DNA from: Polyangiaceae bacterium
GTDB taxonomy: Bacteria > Myxococcota_A > Polyangia > Polyangiales > Polyangiaceae
Direction of reading: 5' to 3'
Assembly (NCBI GenBank): GCA_022842465.1
Contig: JALHPN010000032.1
Span: 1 to 53,543, forward strand
Length of the DNA stretch: 53,543 bases
Position numbers and translations under genes: made by a program. Below the pieces are notes generated by a model, which was given only the letters and a program-made list of their open reading frames with translations, did not search any database and had not been told where the DNA came from. Below are positions 16,775 through 24,761 of the stretch, in pieces (position 1 is the first letter of the stretch; each line of letters opens with the position of its first letter).

Positions 16775-17100
16775 GGTCGTCGGAGGTGTGCAATTGTCAG
16801 GCCAGGTAGGATGAGGGGCGCACTGCCTCCGTCTCGTCGTTTTTTGCCTCCCGGCGCTTCGTCCGGCACTGGCGTGTGGAATGCGGACGGCTTGCGCGCG
16901 ATCCACCAGGTCTGGCTACCGCAGCCCGTCGTAGCCGGGCTGGTCGCGCAGTTCGCCACGCTCGTCAACAACGTCGAGGAGGACGACAACGGGGAGAGCG
17001 AGGGCGTGCACGTCTCGCGCGCGGGCCTGCACGCGCGACCACCGCGGGGGCGAGCGCGGGCGGCGCGGCCGCGGCCTCCTTCGCCGCGGTCCTCCTTCCG
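16775..17100. other. Intergenic region with one copy of a dispersed repeat
   Basis: About 326 bases without a convincing gene, between the operon start at 16774 and the stop of the next minus-strand gene at 17101. It holds the repeat copy at 16903-16943 and GC-rich sequence. I see no terminator with a T tract. The promoter of the three-gene operon should lie here, but no clear boxes are visible. Confidence 0.6.
16903..16943. repeat. 41-base dispersed repeat, copy 1
   Basis: Ungapped match to 18777-18817 with 36 of 41 identical bases; the unbroken core is CCGCAGCCCGTCGTAGC. It lies 129-169 bases upstream of the minus-strand gene starting at 16774. On the minus strand, GGCTAC and GTAGCC can pair as a 6-base stem in this copy, but the second copy does not keep that stem. 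Confidence 0.7.
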
Positions 17101-18729
17101 TCAGGGCGCGACCGGCGTGAACTTCCGCACGAAGACGTTGCGGTTGTCGCCGTGGTGGACGACCGCGATCTCGCCCTTCGGTGCGACGGCGAGCGCGGAG
17201 TAGCGCCAGGAGCCCGTCGCCATGAGGCCGAGGCTGCGCTCGGCGACCCTCCCGGCCGGGTCGATGCGGAGCACGGCGCTCCGGTCGTAGGACTCGGCCG
17301 GGCGCTTCTGGATCCACACGTTCCCCGCGCCGTCGACGTCGACGTCCGGGAACGGCGCGGTCCACTGCGTGCGGTGGGTCGAGAGCGGGATCGTGCGGAT
17401 CGGTCCGGCGTCGCCGAGCTCGAGGTAGATGCCCTCGTAGTCCCCGCGCGAGGAGTCGGTCGTGAAGTCGTAGGACTGCGCGACCACGTGCGTGGTCCCG
17501 TCCGCGCCGTGCGTCGCGACGAAGTACGGGCGCGTGTTGGTGGTCTTCTGCGCGACGAGCGTGGTCTTCGCCCAGGGGTCGATCGGGTTCTGGCGGCGGT
17601 AGACGAGGACGGATCCGAACTCGCGCGCCGCGACGATGTCGGCGCCGCCGTCCTTCCGCACGTGCACGGCGAGGTTCCGGTAGCCGCCCCAGCCGCAGTC
17701 GTCCACCTTCTCCATCGCGCCCCAGGCGCCGTGCGCCGGGCGCGACGCGAAGTGCAGCGTGCACTTGTCGCTCTGGTAGCTGTTCACGGGCGCGGGGGTG
17801 ATGCCGGTGAAGACGGCGAAGACGGTGCCCGAGACGTTCCGCGCGAACGTGAATTGGCCCACGCGCTCGCGGTAGCCGAGGCGCGGCCCACCGAAGGCGC
17901 CGTAGCTGACGCCGCCGCCCTCGTAGTGGTAGTAGCTCGTCGCGAGCACCGGGTCCTGGCCGGGCGCGTGGAGGAGGCCGAAGGGGGTCTCCGAGGTCGT
18001 GGCGCCGCTGCTCTTCAGCGCGCCGAGCGGGCCGGACCACAGCGTGTGCGTGCCGCCGGACCGCCACGACTGGTACGCGACCCGGAGATCTCCTGCGCTG
18101 CCGTACGCGGCGCGGGCGGTGCCCTGCATGTGGGTGCCGTCGACGGCGAACGAGGTCTCGCTCACCGTCACGCACCGGTCGATGAAGCACATCGCCGCGG
18201 CGCCGCCGCACTGCGCGTCGGAGGTGCAGGTCGCCACCGGCGCGGGCGGGGGCGCCTCGCCGTTGCGCGAGACGGTGAAGGTCACCTCGCGCGACGCCTC
18301 GTCGCGCACGGCCACGTAGTACGTGCCCGGCTTGGTGATCGTGCGCGTGAGGCGCGCGCTCGGATCCGTTGCGCTCACGTCGACGCTCCGCGCGAGCGTA
18401 GCGAAGGTCGGCCCGAGCAGCCACGCCTGGGGATCCCCGTCGCCCTTGTCCGAGCGAACGGTGACGTCGAGCCTCTCGCCCGCCGCCACCTCCAACGCGA
18501 AGGCGCGGTAGAACGGCTTCGGGGCCGCCGCGATCTCCTTGGTCTCGCCGCGTCCGAGCGTGCCCAGGATCTCGGAGCGCGTCAGCGCGCGGAGCTCGTC
18601 CTCCGAGCCGATCACGGCATCGGATTCGTCTAGCTCCTCGGCGGCGCAGCCGACCGCGGCAGCCGAGAGCGACAGGGCGAAGAGCGGGAGGAGCACGCGA
18701 GCGAAGGAGGAGGGAGTGGCGGTGTGCAT
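17101..18729 (-). CDS. Large lipoprotein with pre-peptidase-like domain and propeller-like C-terminus
   Basis: A 542-residue predicted lipoprotein. The start at 18729 gives MHTATPSSFARVLLPLFALS and a lipobox VGC at about residue 28. Residues 55-170 look like a pre-peptidase C-terminal type domain (FALEVAAGERLDVTVRSDKG, then TITKPGTYYVAVRD). A short Cys-rich linker follows, CTSDAQCGGAAAMCFIDRC, with the spacing seen in many myxobacterial surface proteins. The rest, about 340 residues, has repeated units with Trp, Gly and Asp that suggest a propeller (GNVWIQKRP, GEIAVVHHGDNRN). A binding or matrix role is plausible but unproved. TATACA lies seven bases upstream of the ATG. Confidence 0.65.
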   Translation of the reverse strand: MHTATPSSFARVLLPLFALSLSAAAVGCAAEELDESDAVIGSEDELRALTRSEILGTLGRGETKEIAAAPKPFYRAFALEVAAGERLDVTVRSDKGDGDPQAWLLGPTFATLARSVDVSATDPSARLTRTITKPGTYYVAVRDEASREVTFTVSRNGEAPPPAPVATCTSDAQCGGAAAMCFIDRCVTVSETSFAVDGTHMQGTARAAYGSAGDLRVAYQSWRSGGTHTLWSGPLGALKSSGATTSETPFGLLHAPGQDPVLATSYYHYEGGGVSYGAFGGPRLGYRERVGQFTFARNVSGTVFAVFTGITPAPVNSYQSDKCTLHFASRPAHGAWGAMEKVDDCGWGGYRNLAVHVRKDGGADIVAAREFGSVLVYRRQNPIDPWAKTTLVAQKTTNTRPYFVATHGADGTTHVVAQSYDFTTDSSRGDYEGIYLELGDAGPIRTIPLSTHRTQWTAPFPDVDVDGAGNVWIQKRPAESYDRSAVLRIDPAGRVAERSLGLMATGSWRYSALAVAPKGEIAVVHHGDNRNVFVRKFTPVAP

Positions 18730-18776
18730 CGGGCCGTGTATACGCGGCCGACGGGCATTCCTCCCCTCTTGGGGCT

Positions 18777-18817
18777 CCACCGCGTCTGGCTCCCGCAGCC
18801 CGTCGTAGCGGGGCGGG
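18777..18817. repeat. 41-base dispersed repeat, copy 2
   Basis: Matches 16903-16943 in the same orientation with five mismatches. It ends 48 bases upstream of the start codon at 18729, and the direction of the downstream gene is the same as for copy 1. Confidence 0.7.
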
Positions 18818-18875
18818 AGCGCAGTCCGATCTGGAACTTCCTGCGCACGAACGATGTTCTCACCCGAGCTCAACC

Positions 18876-18905
18876 CCGGCCCCAGCCTCGATCCTGCACC
18901 CGACC
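18876..18905. repeat. 30-base dispersed repeat, copy 1
   Basis: Matches 47199-47228 at 28 of 30 bases, with a core of CCTGCACCCGACC and mismatches at two positions. Both copies are intergenic. Confidence 0.6.
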
Positions 18906-18947
18906 TCGACGCTCGACCGACGACGAAAGGGCGATACGCGAGTCTCA

Positions 18948-20120
18948 CTACGACGTCGACGTGGTGACGCGCATGACCTCGTCCACCGTCGTCACGTGCT
19001 CGAGGACCTTCCGTAGGCCCACCGTGCGCAAGGTCGGAACGCCCCGCTTCGCGAGGAGCACCCGGTAGTCGCGGGGGCTCGCCTTCGCCTTCACGAGCTC
19101 GCGCATCTCGTCGTCCACCTGGACGACCTCGAAGATCCCCGTGCGGCCCTTGTACCCGGTGCGGAGGCACGCGTTGCATCCGCGCGCGCGGACGACGCGC
19201 GTGCCCGCCGGGACGACCACGTTCGTGCCGTCGAGGAGCGGCCGATCGAGCAGGACCTCCTCCTTGCAGGCCTCGCAGACGAGCCGGACGAGTCGCTGGG
19301 AGAGGACGGCCGTGAGCGCATTGCCGACGATCCAGGGCTCGACGCCGAGGTCCACGAGACGGACGACGCTCTCGACGGCGTCGGACGTGTGGAGCGTCGA
19401 GAGGACGAGGTGACCGGTCAGCGACGCCTGGAGCGCGATCCCGGCCGTCTCCGCGTCGCGCATCTCGCCGACGAGGATGACGTCCGGATCCTGCCGCAGG
19501 ATCGCGCGTAGGCCGCTCGCGAAGGAGAAGCCCGCCTTCGGGTTGATCTGCCCCTGGGTGATGGACGGGAGCTCCATCTCGACCGGATCTTCGAGCGTGA
19601 CGACGTTCGTCCGCCGCGTGTCGACCAGCTTCAAGAAGGAGTAGAGGGTGGACGTCTTGCCGGCGCCGGTCGGACCGCTCGTGACGAGGAAGCCTTGCTC
19701 CCGGTCGAGGAGCTGCCGCACGAGCGCCTGCGCGGCCGCGTCGAGGCCGATCTTCTCGAACGGGATGAGCGTCTGCCCGCCGAGGAGTCGCAGCACGATC
19801 TTCTCTCCGACGGAGCTCGGGAAGCTCGACGCGCGGAGGTGGACGGTCGCGCCGTCGGGGGCGAGCGTGAGCTGACCGTCCTGCGGGACGCGCCTCTCGG
19901 CGATGTCCATCCGCGCGAGCACCTTCACGCGCGAGACGACCTCGGGGGCGAGGTCGAACTGGACGCTCGGCTGCTCGACCATCTCGCCGTCGACGCGGAA
20001 GCGAACCGCGAGGCGGTCCCGCTTCGGCTCGAGGTGGATGTCGCTCGCCTTCGCGCGCTGCGCGCGCCGGACGATCTCGTCGAGGATCAGGACTGCGCCG
20101 TGCTCGGTCGGCTCCGCCAT
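18948..20120 (-). CDS. GspE/PilB-family secretion ATPase, short form
   Basis: A 390-residue type II secretion/type IV pilus-type ATPase that would power pilus or pseudopilus assembly at the inner membrane. The core is complete: SDIHLEPKRDRLAVRFRVDG, VKVLARMDIAERRVPQDGQ, Walker A GPTGAGKTST at 149-158, Asp box with LEDPVE, Walker B region LRQDPDVILVGEMRD, His box STLHTSDAVESV, and the tetracysteine zinc site CEACKEE plus GCNACLRTGYKGRTGI. The N-terminal domain of about 150-200 residues, found in GspE and PilB, is missing: the protein begins directly at the middle domain. No other secretion gene is adjacent. TAGCCT lies seven bases before the ATG. Confidence 0.88.
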   Translation of the reverse strand: MAEPTEHGAVLILDEIVRRAQRAKASDIHLEPKRDRLAVRFRVDGEMVEQPSVQFDLAPEVVSRVKVLARMDIAERRVPQDGQLTLAPDGATVHLRASSFPSSVGEKIVLRLLGGQTLIPFEKIGLDAAAQALVRQLLDREQGFLVTSGPTGAGKTSTLYSFLKLVDTRRTNVVTLEDPVEMELPSITQGQINPKAGFSFASGLRAILRQDPDVILVGEMRDAETAGIALQASLTGHLVLSTLHTSDAVESVVRLVDLGVEPWIVGNALTAVLSQRLVRLVCEACKEEVLLDRPLLDGTNVVVPAGTRVVRARGCNACLRTGYKGRTGIFEVVQVDDEMRELVKAKASPRDYRVLLAKRGVPTLRTVGLRKVLEHVTTVDEVMRVTTSTS

Positions 20121-20139
20121 CCCGACGAGGCTACCACCG

Positions 20140-20931
20140 TCAGGGCCAGCGAGCCGCGAAGCTGCGGTGGACGTCGTGCTCGGGCGTGGTGCCGGTCGCG
20201 AGCTCTCGGCCCCGATAGCCCGTCAGGAGGCGCGTGACGCGGATCGTCCTCCCGTCCACCTCGAAGCGCGCCCGCCAGGCCTTCACGGCGAGGACGAGCG
20301 CGCCGTCGACCTTCTTGATCCGTCGATACGGGTGGGGCTGCGGGCCGAGCGAGAGGGCGTCGACGAGACGCGCCTCGAGATCCGGGCTCGCCGGATCGTG
20401 CGCCTGGATCCACGCGAGGGCCTCGCGCGCGGCCTCCGACACGACGACCTGCCAGGTCGGGAGGGGGTCTCTCGCCTCGAGCCATCCGGCGGAGGACTCC
20501 GGGAACGCGTCCGCGTACGCGAGGTAGGGCTTCAGGTCGAGCACCGGTGTTCCCTCGAGGAGATCGAGGTCCTTCACCGTGACGCGGAGCCCGTCGACGG
20601 AGAGTAGCCGGACGGCGGACAGCCCGATCGGGTTCGGCCGATGCGGAGAGCGCGTGGCGAACACGCCGCGCTTCACGTCGCTCCGCGGAGGGAGCACCTT
20701 CGTGTGCGCGCCCGCATCGCCCCCGAGGTGGAACCAGAAGAGGATCCAGAGGCGCTCGAAGCCGGCGACGTCCTCGAGCGCGTGCTCGTGCTCGGGCAGG
20801 AGCTCGATGACGCCACAGGTCCCCTCGGCCACGCTCGCCGTCGCCTGACGCGGCGCCTGCACCTTCTCGACGAAGGGAGACCTCACGAAGCCGATCGGCC
20901 GCACGACGAAGCTCTCGGGCGTGATGCGCAC
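20140..20931 (-). CDS. trmO: tRNA (t6A37)-methyltransferase TrmO
   Basis: TrmO N6-methylates t6A37 in tRNA-Thr using S-adenosylmethionine. The 263-residue protein has the family order: RPIGFVRSPFVEKVQAPRQ, a loop ending in IELLPEHEHALEDVAGFERL, WILFWFH, the RGVFATRSPHRPNPIGLSAV signature, and the DLLEGTPVLDLKPYLAYADA segment. The extra C-terminal 90 residues include a second part, PYRRIKKVDGALVLAVKAWR, that is found in many TrmO proteins. The GTG at 20931 is the start. It is placed 19 bases upstream of the ATPase gene, with no functional link that I can infer. Confidence 0.9.
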   Translation of the reverse strand: MRITPESFVVRPIGFVRSPFVEKVQAPRQATASVAEGTCGVIELLPEHEHALEDVAGFERLWILFWFHLGGDAGAHTKVLPPRSDVKRGVFATRSPHRPNPIGLSAVRLLSVDGLRVTVKDLDLLEGTPVLDLKPYLAYADAFPESSAGWLEARDPLPTWQVVVSEAAREALAWIQAHDPASPDLEARLVDALSLGPQPHPYRRIKKVDGALVLAVKAWRARFEVDGRTIRVTRLLTGYRGRELATGTTPEHDVHRSFAARWP

Positions 20932-20949
20932 GAACGAGGGTGTACCACG

Positions 20950-22305
20950 TCAGATGTCGATGCCGCCGAGGTCGAAGGGAGCGGGGGCGTCAGGGGCTCC
21001 GAGCGGCGAGGGACCGCTCTCGGTCGTCGGCGGGCTCTCGTGCGGGACCTCTGGCGGAGTCTCCCTGGCGCCTTCGCTCTCCGCATCCGCCGTCGGGCTC
21101 GCGTGCTCGCGCTCGCCGTTCGCGTCGAGGGGCGGCAGGGACGCGCCGAAGGACCACACGGCTTCGATCGTCCTCGCCTCGGCGAGGGCGACGGTCTCGG
21201 GGGCGGGCGACCAGGGCTCGGCTGCCTCCGGCGGCGCGACGAGGCCGAGCGCGTGAGGCAGGTCCGCACGGAGGACGGACGCCGAGGCGACCGCGACCAG
21301 CCCGATCGCGATCGCGACGGCGGCGAGCCAGAGACCGCGGCGCCTCGGAGGCGTCGCGCTCGGGCGGTGCGCGACGTCCTCGTCGCCGCCGACCCACGGC
21401 GTCGGCTGCACGGGGTCGTGCTCGTGCGGGTCCGTCGGCGCGCTCGGCCTCGGCAGGGCAGGGACGGTCTTCGCGCGGGCGGCGCCTCCCTCGATCCCCG
21501 CATGCCACAGCAGGAAGGCGATGTTGCGCGCGGACGCGTGGTCTCGCGGCGCGAGCGGGGCGAGGTCGTCCGCGAGCTCACCGACGTTGGCGTACGCGCC
21601 TGGTCCGTCGACGAGGGCACGCGCCACGACGTGCGCGATCCCGTTCGGCAAGGTCCGGGCCCCGTCGGTCGAGAGCGATTCGTCGTCGTCGCGAAGGACG
21701 CCGGACGCGAGCGCGCGGAGCGTGCGGCCGAGCCCCTGGAGGTCCCGCGTGAGGTCCTCGCGCGCGCGCCCCTCCGCCTTCGCCACGGTCGTCCAGGCCA
21801 CCTTCACGCGGAGGGGGCCGTCGTCGCTCCGCTCGAGCATGACCGAGTGCGGGCCGACATCGCCGTGGACCATCCCGAGCGCGTGCGCCTCCGCGACGGC
21901 TTCGGCCGCTTCGAGGGTCCACGCGGCGGCCTGCTCCGGCGAGACGGGACCGTTCGTCGCGATCTCGCGCGCGGCGGTCGTGAAGGCGCCCTCGCGCACG
22001 ACGAAGGGGGTCCCGTCCGGGAGGCTGCCCGCCTCGAGCACGCGGAGGACGTGCTCTCCCTCGAGTCGCTGCGCGATCCGCGCGTCGCGCAGGAAGGTCA
22101 CGCGCTCGTCGTCGTGCTCGAGGGCATCGGCGATCTCGATCGCGACGCGCCGTCCGGTGGCGAGCTCCACGCCGTCGTGGAGGACGCCGGAGTCCGTGCC
22201 GCCGCGCTCCGTCTCGAGGCGGTACCGATCGAGGAGGACGACACCCTCGGCGCCGCGCCTTCCCTCCAGCTGATGCGTTCGGTCCCCGGAGCGATCGGTG
22301 AGCAT
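20950..22305 (-). CDS. Membrane-anchored Hanks-type pseudokinase
   Basis: A 451-residue protein with a Ser/Thr kinase-like N-terminal domain and one membrane segment. Catalytic residues are replaced: the VAIK lysine is Glu (VAIEI, residue 57), the HRD motif is HGD with the following Asn changed to Ser (VHGDVGPHSVML, 147-157), and the DFG position reads VKVAWTT. It should therefore bind little or no ATP and is best read as a pseudokinase. The helical segment GLWLAAVAIAIGLVAVASAS (about 324-343) separates it from a Pro/Glu/Ser-rich tail that would lie outside the membrane. It may sense signals or scaffold partners. It is 18 bases upstream of trmO. Confidence 0.75.
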   Translation of the reverse strand: MLTDRSGDRTHQLEGRRGAEGVVLLDRYRLETERGGTDSGVLHDGVELATGRRVAIEIADALEHDDERVTFLRDARIAQRLEGEHVLRVLEAGSLPDGTPFVVREGAFTTAAREIATNGPVSPEQAAAWTLEAAEAVAEAHALGMVHGDVGPHSVMLERSDDGPLRVKVAWTTVAKAEGRAREDLTRDLQGLGRTLRALASGVLRDDDESLSTDGARTLPNGIAHVVARALVDGPGAYANVGELADDLAPLAPRDHASARNIAFLLWHAGIEGGAARAKTVPALPRPSAPTDPHEHDPVQPTPWVGGDEDVAHRPSATPPRRRGLWLAAVAIAIGLVAVASASVLRADLPHALGLVAPPEAAEPWSPAPETVALAEARTIEAVWSFGASLPPLDANGEREHASPTADAESEGARETPPEVPHESPPTTESGPSPLGAPDAPAPFDLGGIDI

Positions 22306-22330
22306 GGCGAGCTCTTCTCTCCCAGCAGGG

Positions 22331-22621
22331 TCAGACCCGGACCGCGTGACGCCTACCGCTGATCAACGCGACGACCGCCACGAAGAGGGCCGACCCGAGG
22401 ATCGACCACACGATCGGGAACGTGTGGCCGCCGACGCCCACCGCGAAGAGCTCGGGCAGGCCGAGGACGCGGGCGAGCCAGCTCCCGAGGAGCGCGCCCA
22501 CGAAGCCGACGGCGATGGACACCAAAAACCCGCGGGAGGTCCCGGCGATGGCCTGCCCGATCGCGCCGCAGATTCCGGCGACCAGGAGGAGCAGCAAGAG
22601 CTCGATGACCGACATGTTCAT
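22331..22621 (-). CDS. GlsB/YeaQ/YmgE-family small membrane protein
   Basis: A 96-residue membrane protein with three hydrophobic segments. The start reads MNMSVIELLLLLLVAGICGA and the middle GFLVSIAVGFVGALLGSWLA, with Gly-rich turns typical of this transglycosylase-associated family, which is often stress-induced. The function is not established. I chose the ATG at 22621 because GAGGAA lies just upstream. An upstream extension in the same frame is basic and low in hydrophobicity and was not used. Its stop is 25 bases from the pseudokinase start at 22305. Confidence 0.75.
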   Translation of the reverse strand: MNMSVIELLLLLLVAGICGAIGQAIAGTSRGFLVSIAVGFVGALLGSWLARVLGLPELFAVGVGGHTFPIVWSILGSALFVAVVALISGRRHAVRV

Positions 22622-22775
22622 GTTCCTCGTCACGAGGTCGAGCAATGGCCGTACCGCGCTCGGGCCTCGGGTAGCTCCGCGTCCCCACGGGCCCGCTCCG
22701 CGCGCGCGCCGCGGCAGAGCGCACCCGGCCGTGGCGGAACGGCGAGCGAGCTCCGCCGTGGTAGAAGCGCGAGCG

Positions 22776-23879
22776 ATGCGTCGCGCCCTCGCCATCCTCG
22801 TAGCGATCGCGGTCGCCTTCGCGACGCGTTCGGGCCGGGCCCACACCGCCGGGCTCTCGACGGGCGAGTACACGCGGCACGGGCCGCGACTCGACGCCTC
22901 GCTCGTCTTCGCGCGGGGGGAGGTCGCGAGGCTCGTGCCGATCCTCGATGCGAATCGTGACGGGCACGTGAGCCCCGCCGAGGTTCACGACGCCCGCGGG
23001 ACGCTCCGTGCGAAGGTCCTCGAACGTGTCGTCGTCACGGCGCGAGGGACGCCCTGCTCGGTGTCGCTCCGCGATGCGGCGATCGTCGAGGGCGACGGTC
23101 TCTTGGTCGCGGGGCGATGGGACTGCGGCGGCCCACCGGATCGGATCGAGCTCGTCCTCCTCGACGACGTGACGCGCGGACACCGGCACGTCGCACGTGT
23201 CGTCGTCCTGGACCTGACGCAGGATCGCGTCCTCTCCGCGGAGTCGCGGGTGCTCGAGCTCGCGCCGCCGGGGGCCGGTGAGGAGGCGAACGCCTCTGCC
23301 CGCGATCCGACGCCGGCCGGGAGCCCGCCCACGTCGCTCCTCGGGTTCGTGGCGCTGGGCCTCGAGCACATCCTGACGGGGTGGGACCACCTCCTCTTCC
23401 TCTTCGCCCTCGTCCTCGTACCGACGCGTCTCCGTGCCCTCGCGCTCGTCGTGACGGCGTTCACGGTCGCGCATTCGATCACCCTCGCGCTCGCCACGCT
23501 CTCGGTCTGGACGCCGTCCCCGAGGATCGTGGAGCCGATGATCGCGCTCTCGATCGCCTACGTCGGCGTCGAGAGCGTCTACCTGCGCGAGGGGAGCTCA
23601 CGGTGGCGCGTGACGTTCCCCTTCGGGCTCGTGCACGGCTTCGGCTTCGCCGGTGCGCTCCGGGAGGTCGCCCTCGCGCCGGACGTCGTGCCGCGCGCGC
23701 TCTTCGGCTTCAACCTCGGCGTCGAGATCGGGCAGATCGTGGCGCTCGCGGCGGCGCTGCCGCTCATGACGCTGCTCCGCCGATCGACGTGGTTCGCGAC
23801 GCGCGGTGCGAGGCTCCTCGCCGGCGCGATCACCGGCGTCGGCCTCGTCTTCTGCGTCTACCGGATCGCGTCGCCCTGA
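22776..23879 (+). CDS. HupE/UreJ-family membrane protein with an EF-hand-like N-terminus
   Basis: A 367-residue membrane protein. A signal-like segment (ILVAIAVAFATRSGRAHTAG) opens a periplasmic N-terminal domain of about 170 residues that contains an EF-hand-like loop, DANRDGHVSPAEV. The C-terminal half has the family signatures GLEHILTGWDHLLFLFALVL, TVAHSITLALATL, PFGLVHGFGFAGALREV and FGFNLGVEIGQIVAL, which carry conserved His and Glu residues for metal handling. HupE/UreJ proteins are linked to nickel uptake, but this large N-terminal domain points to the broader uncharacterised branch. ATG at 22776, with TAGAAG eight bases upstream. It converges on the endonuclease gene with a 22-base overlap. 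Confidence 0.75.
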   Translation: MRRALAILVAIAVAFATRSGRAHTAGLSTGEYTRHGPRLDASLVFARGEVARLVPILDANRDGHVSPAEVHDARGTLRAKVLERVVVTARGTPCSVSLRDAAIVEGDGLLVAGRWDCGGPPDRIELVLLDDVTRGHRHVARVVVLDLTQDRVLSAESRVLELAPPGAGEEANASARDPTPAGSPPTSLLGFVALGLEHILTGWDHLLFLFALVLVPTRLRALALVVTAFTVAHSITLALATLSVWTPSPRIVEPMIALSIAYVGVESVYLREGSSRWRVTFPFGLVHGFGFAGALREVALAPDVVPRALFGFNLGVEIGQIVALAAALPLMTLLRRSTWFATRGARLLAGAITGVGLVFCVYRIASP

Positions 23880-24745
23880 GCCACGAACGGGTTCGTGTTG
23901 CCCTGCAGCTCTTCGATGAGACGGTTTCGCTCCCGCTCCCACGCGTCGGGCGGATCCTCTCGGTCCCACGCGGCGAAGAGAGCGCGGTGCGCCTCGTCGA
24001 GGATCTCGCGCTCGGGATAGGCGGCGTCCATGTACGCGTAGGCCCGCGCGAGATCGCCGCGCACCTCGGCGCGCGGCTGGAAGACCATGCCCTCGACGCG
24101 GCTCTTGCACGCGCCGAAGCGGAGCACGCGCGCTTCCCGCTTCGCCGAGGCCGGAGCGCGGGCCTCGGCGAGCCCCATCGGGAGATCGCCGCGGAGGCCG
24201 TTCACCTCGCCCACGGCCGGGAAGAGGTTGTGGAGATCGGCCTCCATGCGCGAAAACTCGGGGGAAGCGAGCCGCGCGCATGTGCGCCCGTGATACGGGC
24301 GTCCGCGGCCGTCGACGCAGCGCGGGTCGCCCTCCCGCCAGGCGGCGAAGGTCCGCCCGAACTTCGCGGCGGGGACGGCGTGCTCCCACTCGATGCGCTC
24401 GGCGCGGGTCGCGTGACCGGCCGACGTGTAGCCGCACGCCGCCAGGTCGACGCGGAGCCCGCGCCCTGGCTCGAGGGAGAACGGGCAGTCGCAGTACACG
24501 TCGCGCCTCGGGGAGCGCTCGACGTAGAGGCGGACGAGGAGCTTCTTCGCCTCGTCGAAGGAGCGGATCGTGACGTTGCCCGTCGGCCGCGCGGCGACCC
24601 CGGCGTCGCCCTTCGGTCCGACCACCGCGCCGCCGTCGGGAGGCGGCTCGGGCACGCGCGGCGCGGGCCCGGCGCCGCCGCATGCGCTCGCGCAGAGACC
24701 GACGGCGAAGAGGAGCGCGAAGGAGACGCGGGCGAGGAGGCGCAC
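23858..24745 (-). CDS. Endonuclease I-family lipoprotein nuclease
   Basis: A 295-residue predicted secreted nuclease of the EndA/NucM (beta-beta-alpha metal) family that would cut DNA and RNA without sequence preference. The catalytic His motif is RIEWEHAVPAAKFG, and the metal-binding Asn/Glu region reads MEADLHNLFPAVGEVNGLRG. Six cysteines (DVYCDCPF, AACGYTS, RCVDGRG, TCARLAS, GACKSRVE) suggest disulfides. The N-terminus has the lipobox SAC after MRLLARVSFALLFAVGLCA, so it is probably surface-anchored, useful for prey DNA or matrix DNA. Start is GTG at 24745, with TATCCT eight bases upstream. Confidence 0.88.
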   Translation of the reverse strand: MRLLARVSFALLFAVGLCASACGGAGPAPRVPEPPPDGGAVVGPKGDAGVAARPTGNVTIRSFDEAKKLLVRLYVERSPRRDVYCDCPFSLEPGRGLRVDLAACGYTSAGHATRAERIEWEHAVPAAKFGRTFAAWREGDPRCVDGRGRPYHGRTCARLASPEFSRMEADLHNLFPAVGEVNGLRGDLPMGLAEARAPASAKREARVLRFGACKSRVEGMVFQPRAEVRGDLARAYAYMDAAYPEREILDEAHRALFAAWDREDPPDAWERERNRLIEELQGNTNPFVAQGDAIR

Positions 24746-24753
24746 CGCCCCGG

Positions 24754-24759
24754 AGGATA
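24754..24759 (-). promoter_or_regulatory. Putative -10 element TATCCT for a leaderless transcript
   Basis: TATCCT is eight bases upstream of the GTG at 24745, the same hexamer and spacing as at 11047-11052. The whole intergenic gap is 16 bases, so this could be an operon-internal promoter. Confidence 0.35.
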
Positions 24760-24761
24760 CC

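Larger units (their letters stand above)
18730..18947. other. Intergenic region with two dispersed repeats
   Basis: About 218 bases upstream of the gene starting at 18729 and downstream of the ATPase gene that ends at 18948. It contains the second 41-base repeat copy (18777-18817) and a 30-base element (18876-18905) that recurs at 47199-47228. No convincing ORF or terminator is seen. Confidence 0.6.

Noticed and set aside
16876..18633. 585-codon plus-strand frame opposite the large lipoprotein
   Set aside because: Composition typical of antisense frames in high-GC DNA; the minus frame has a signal peptide and repeated beta units.
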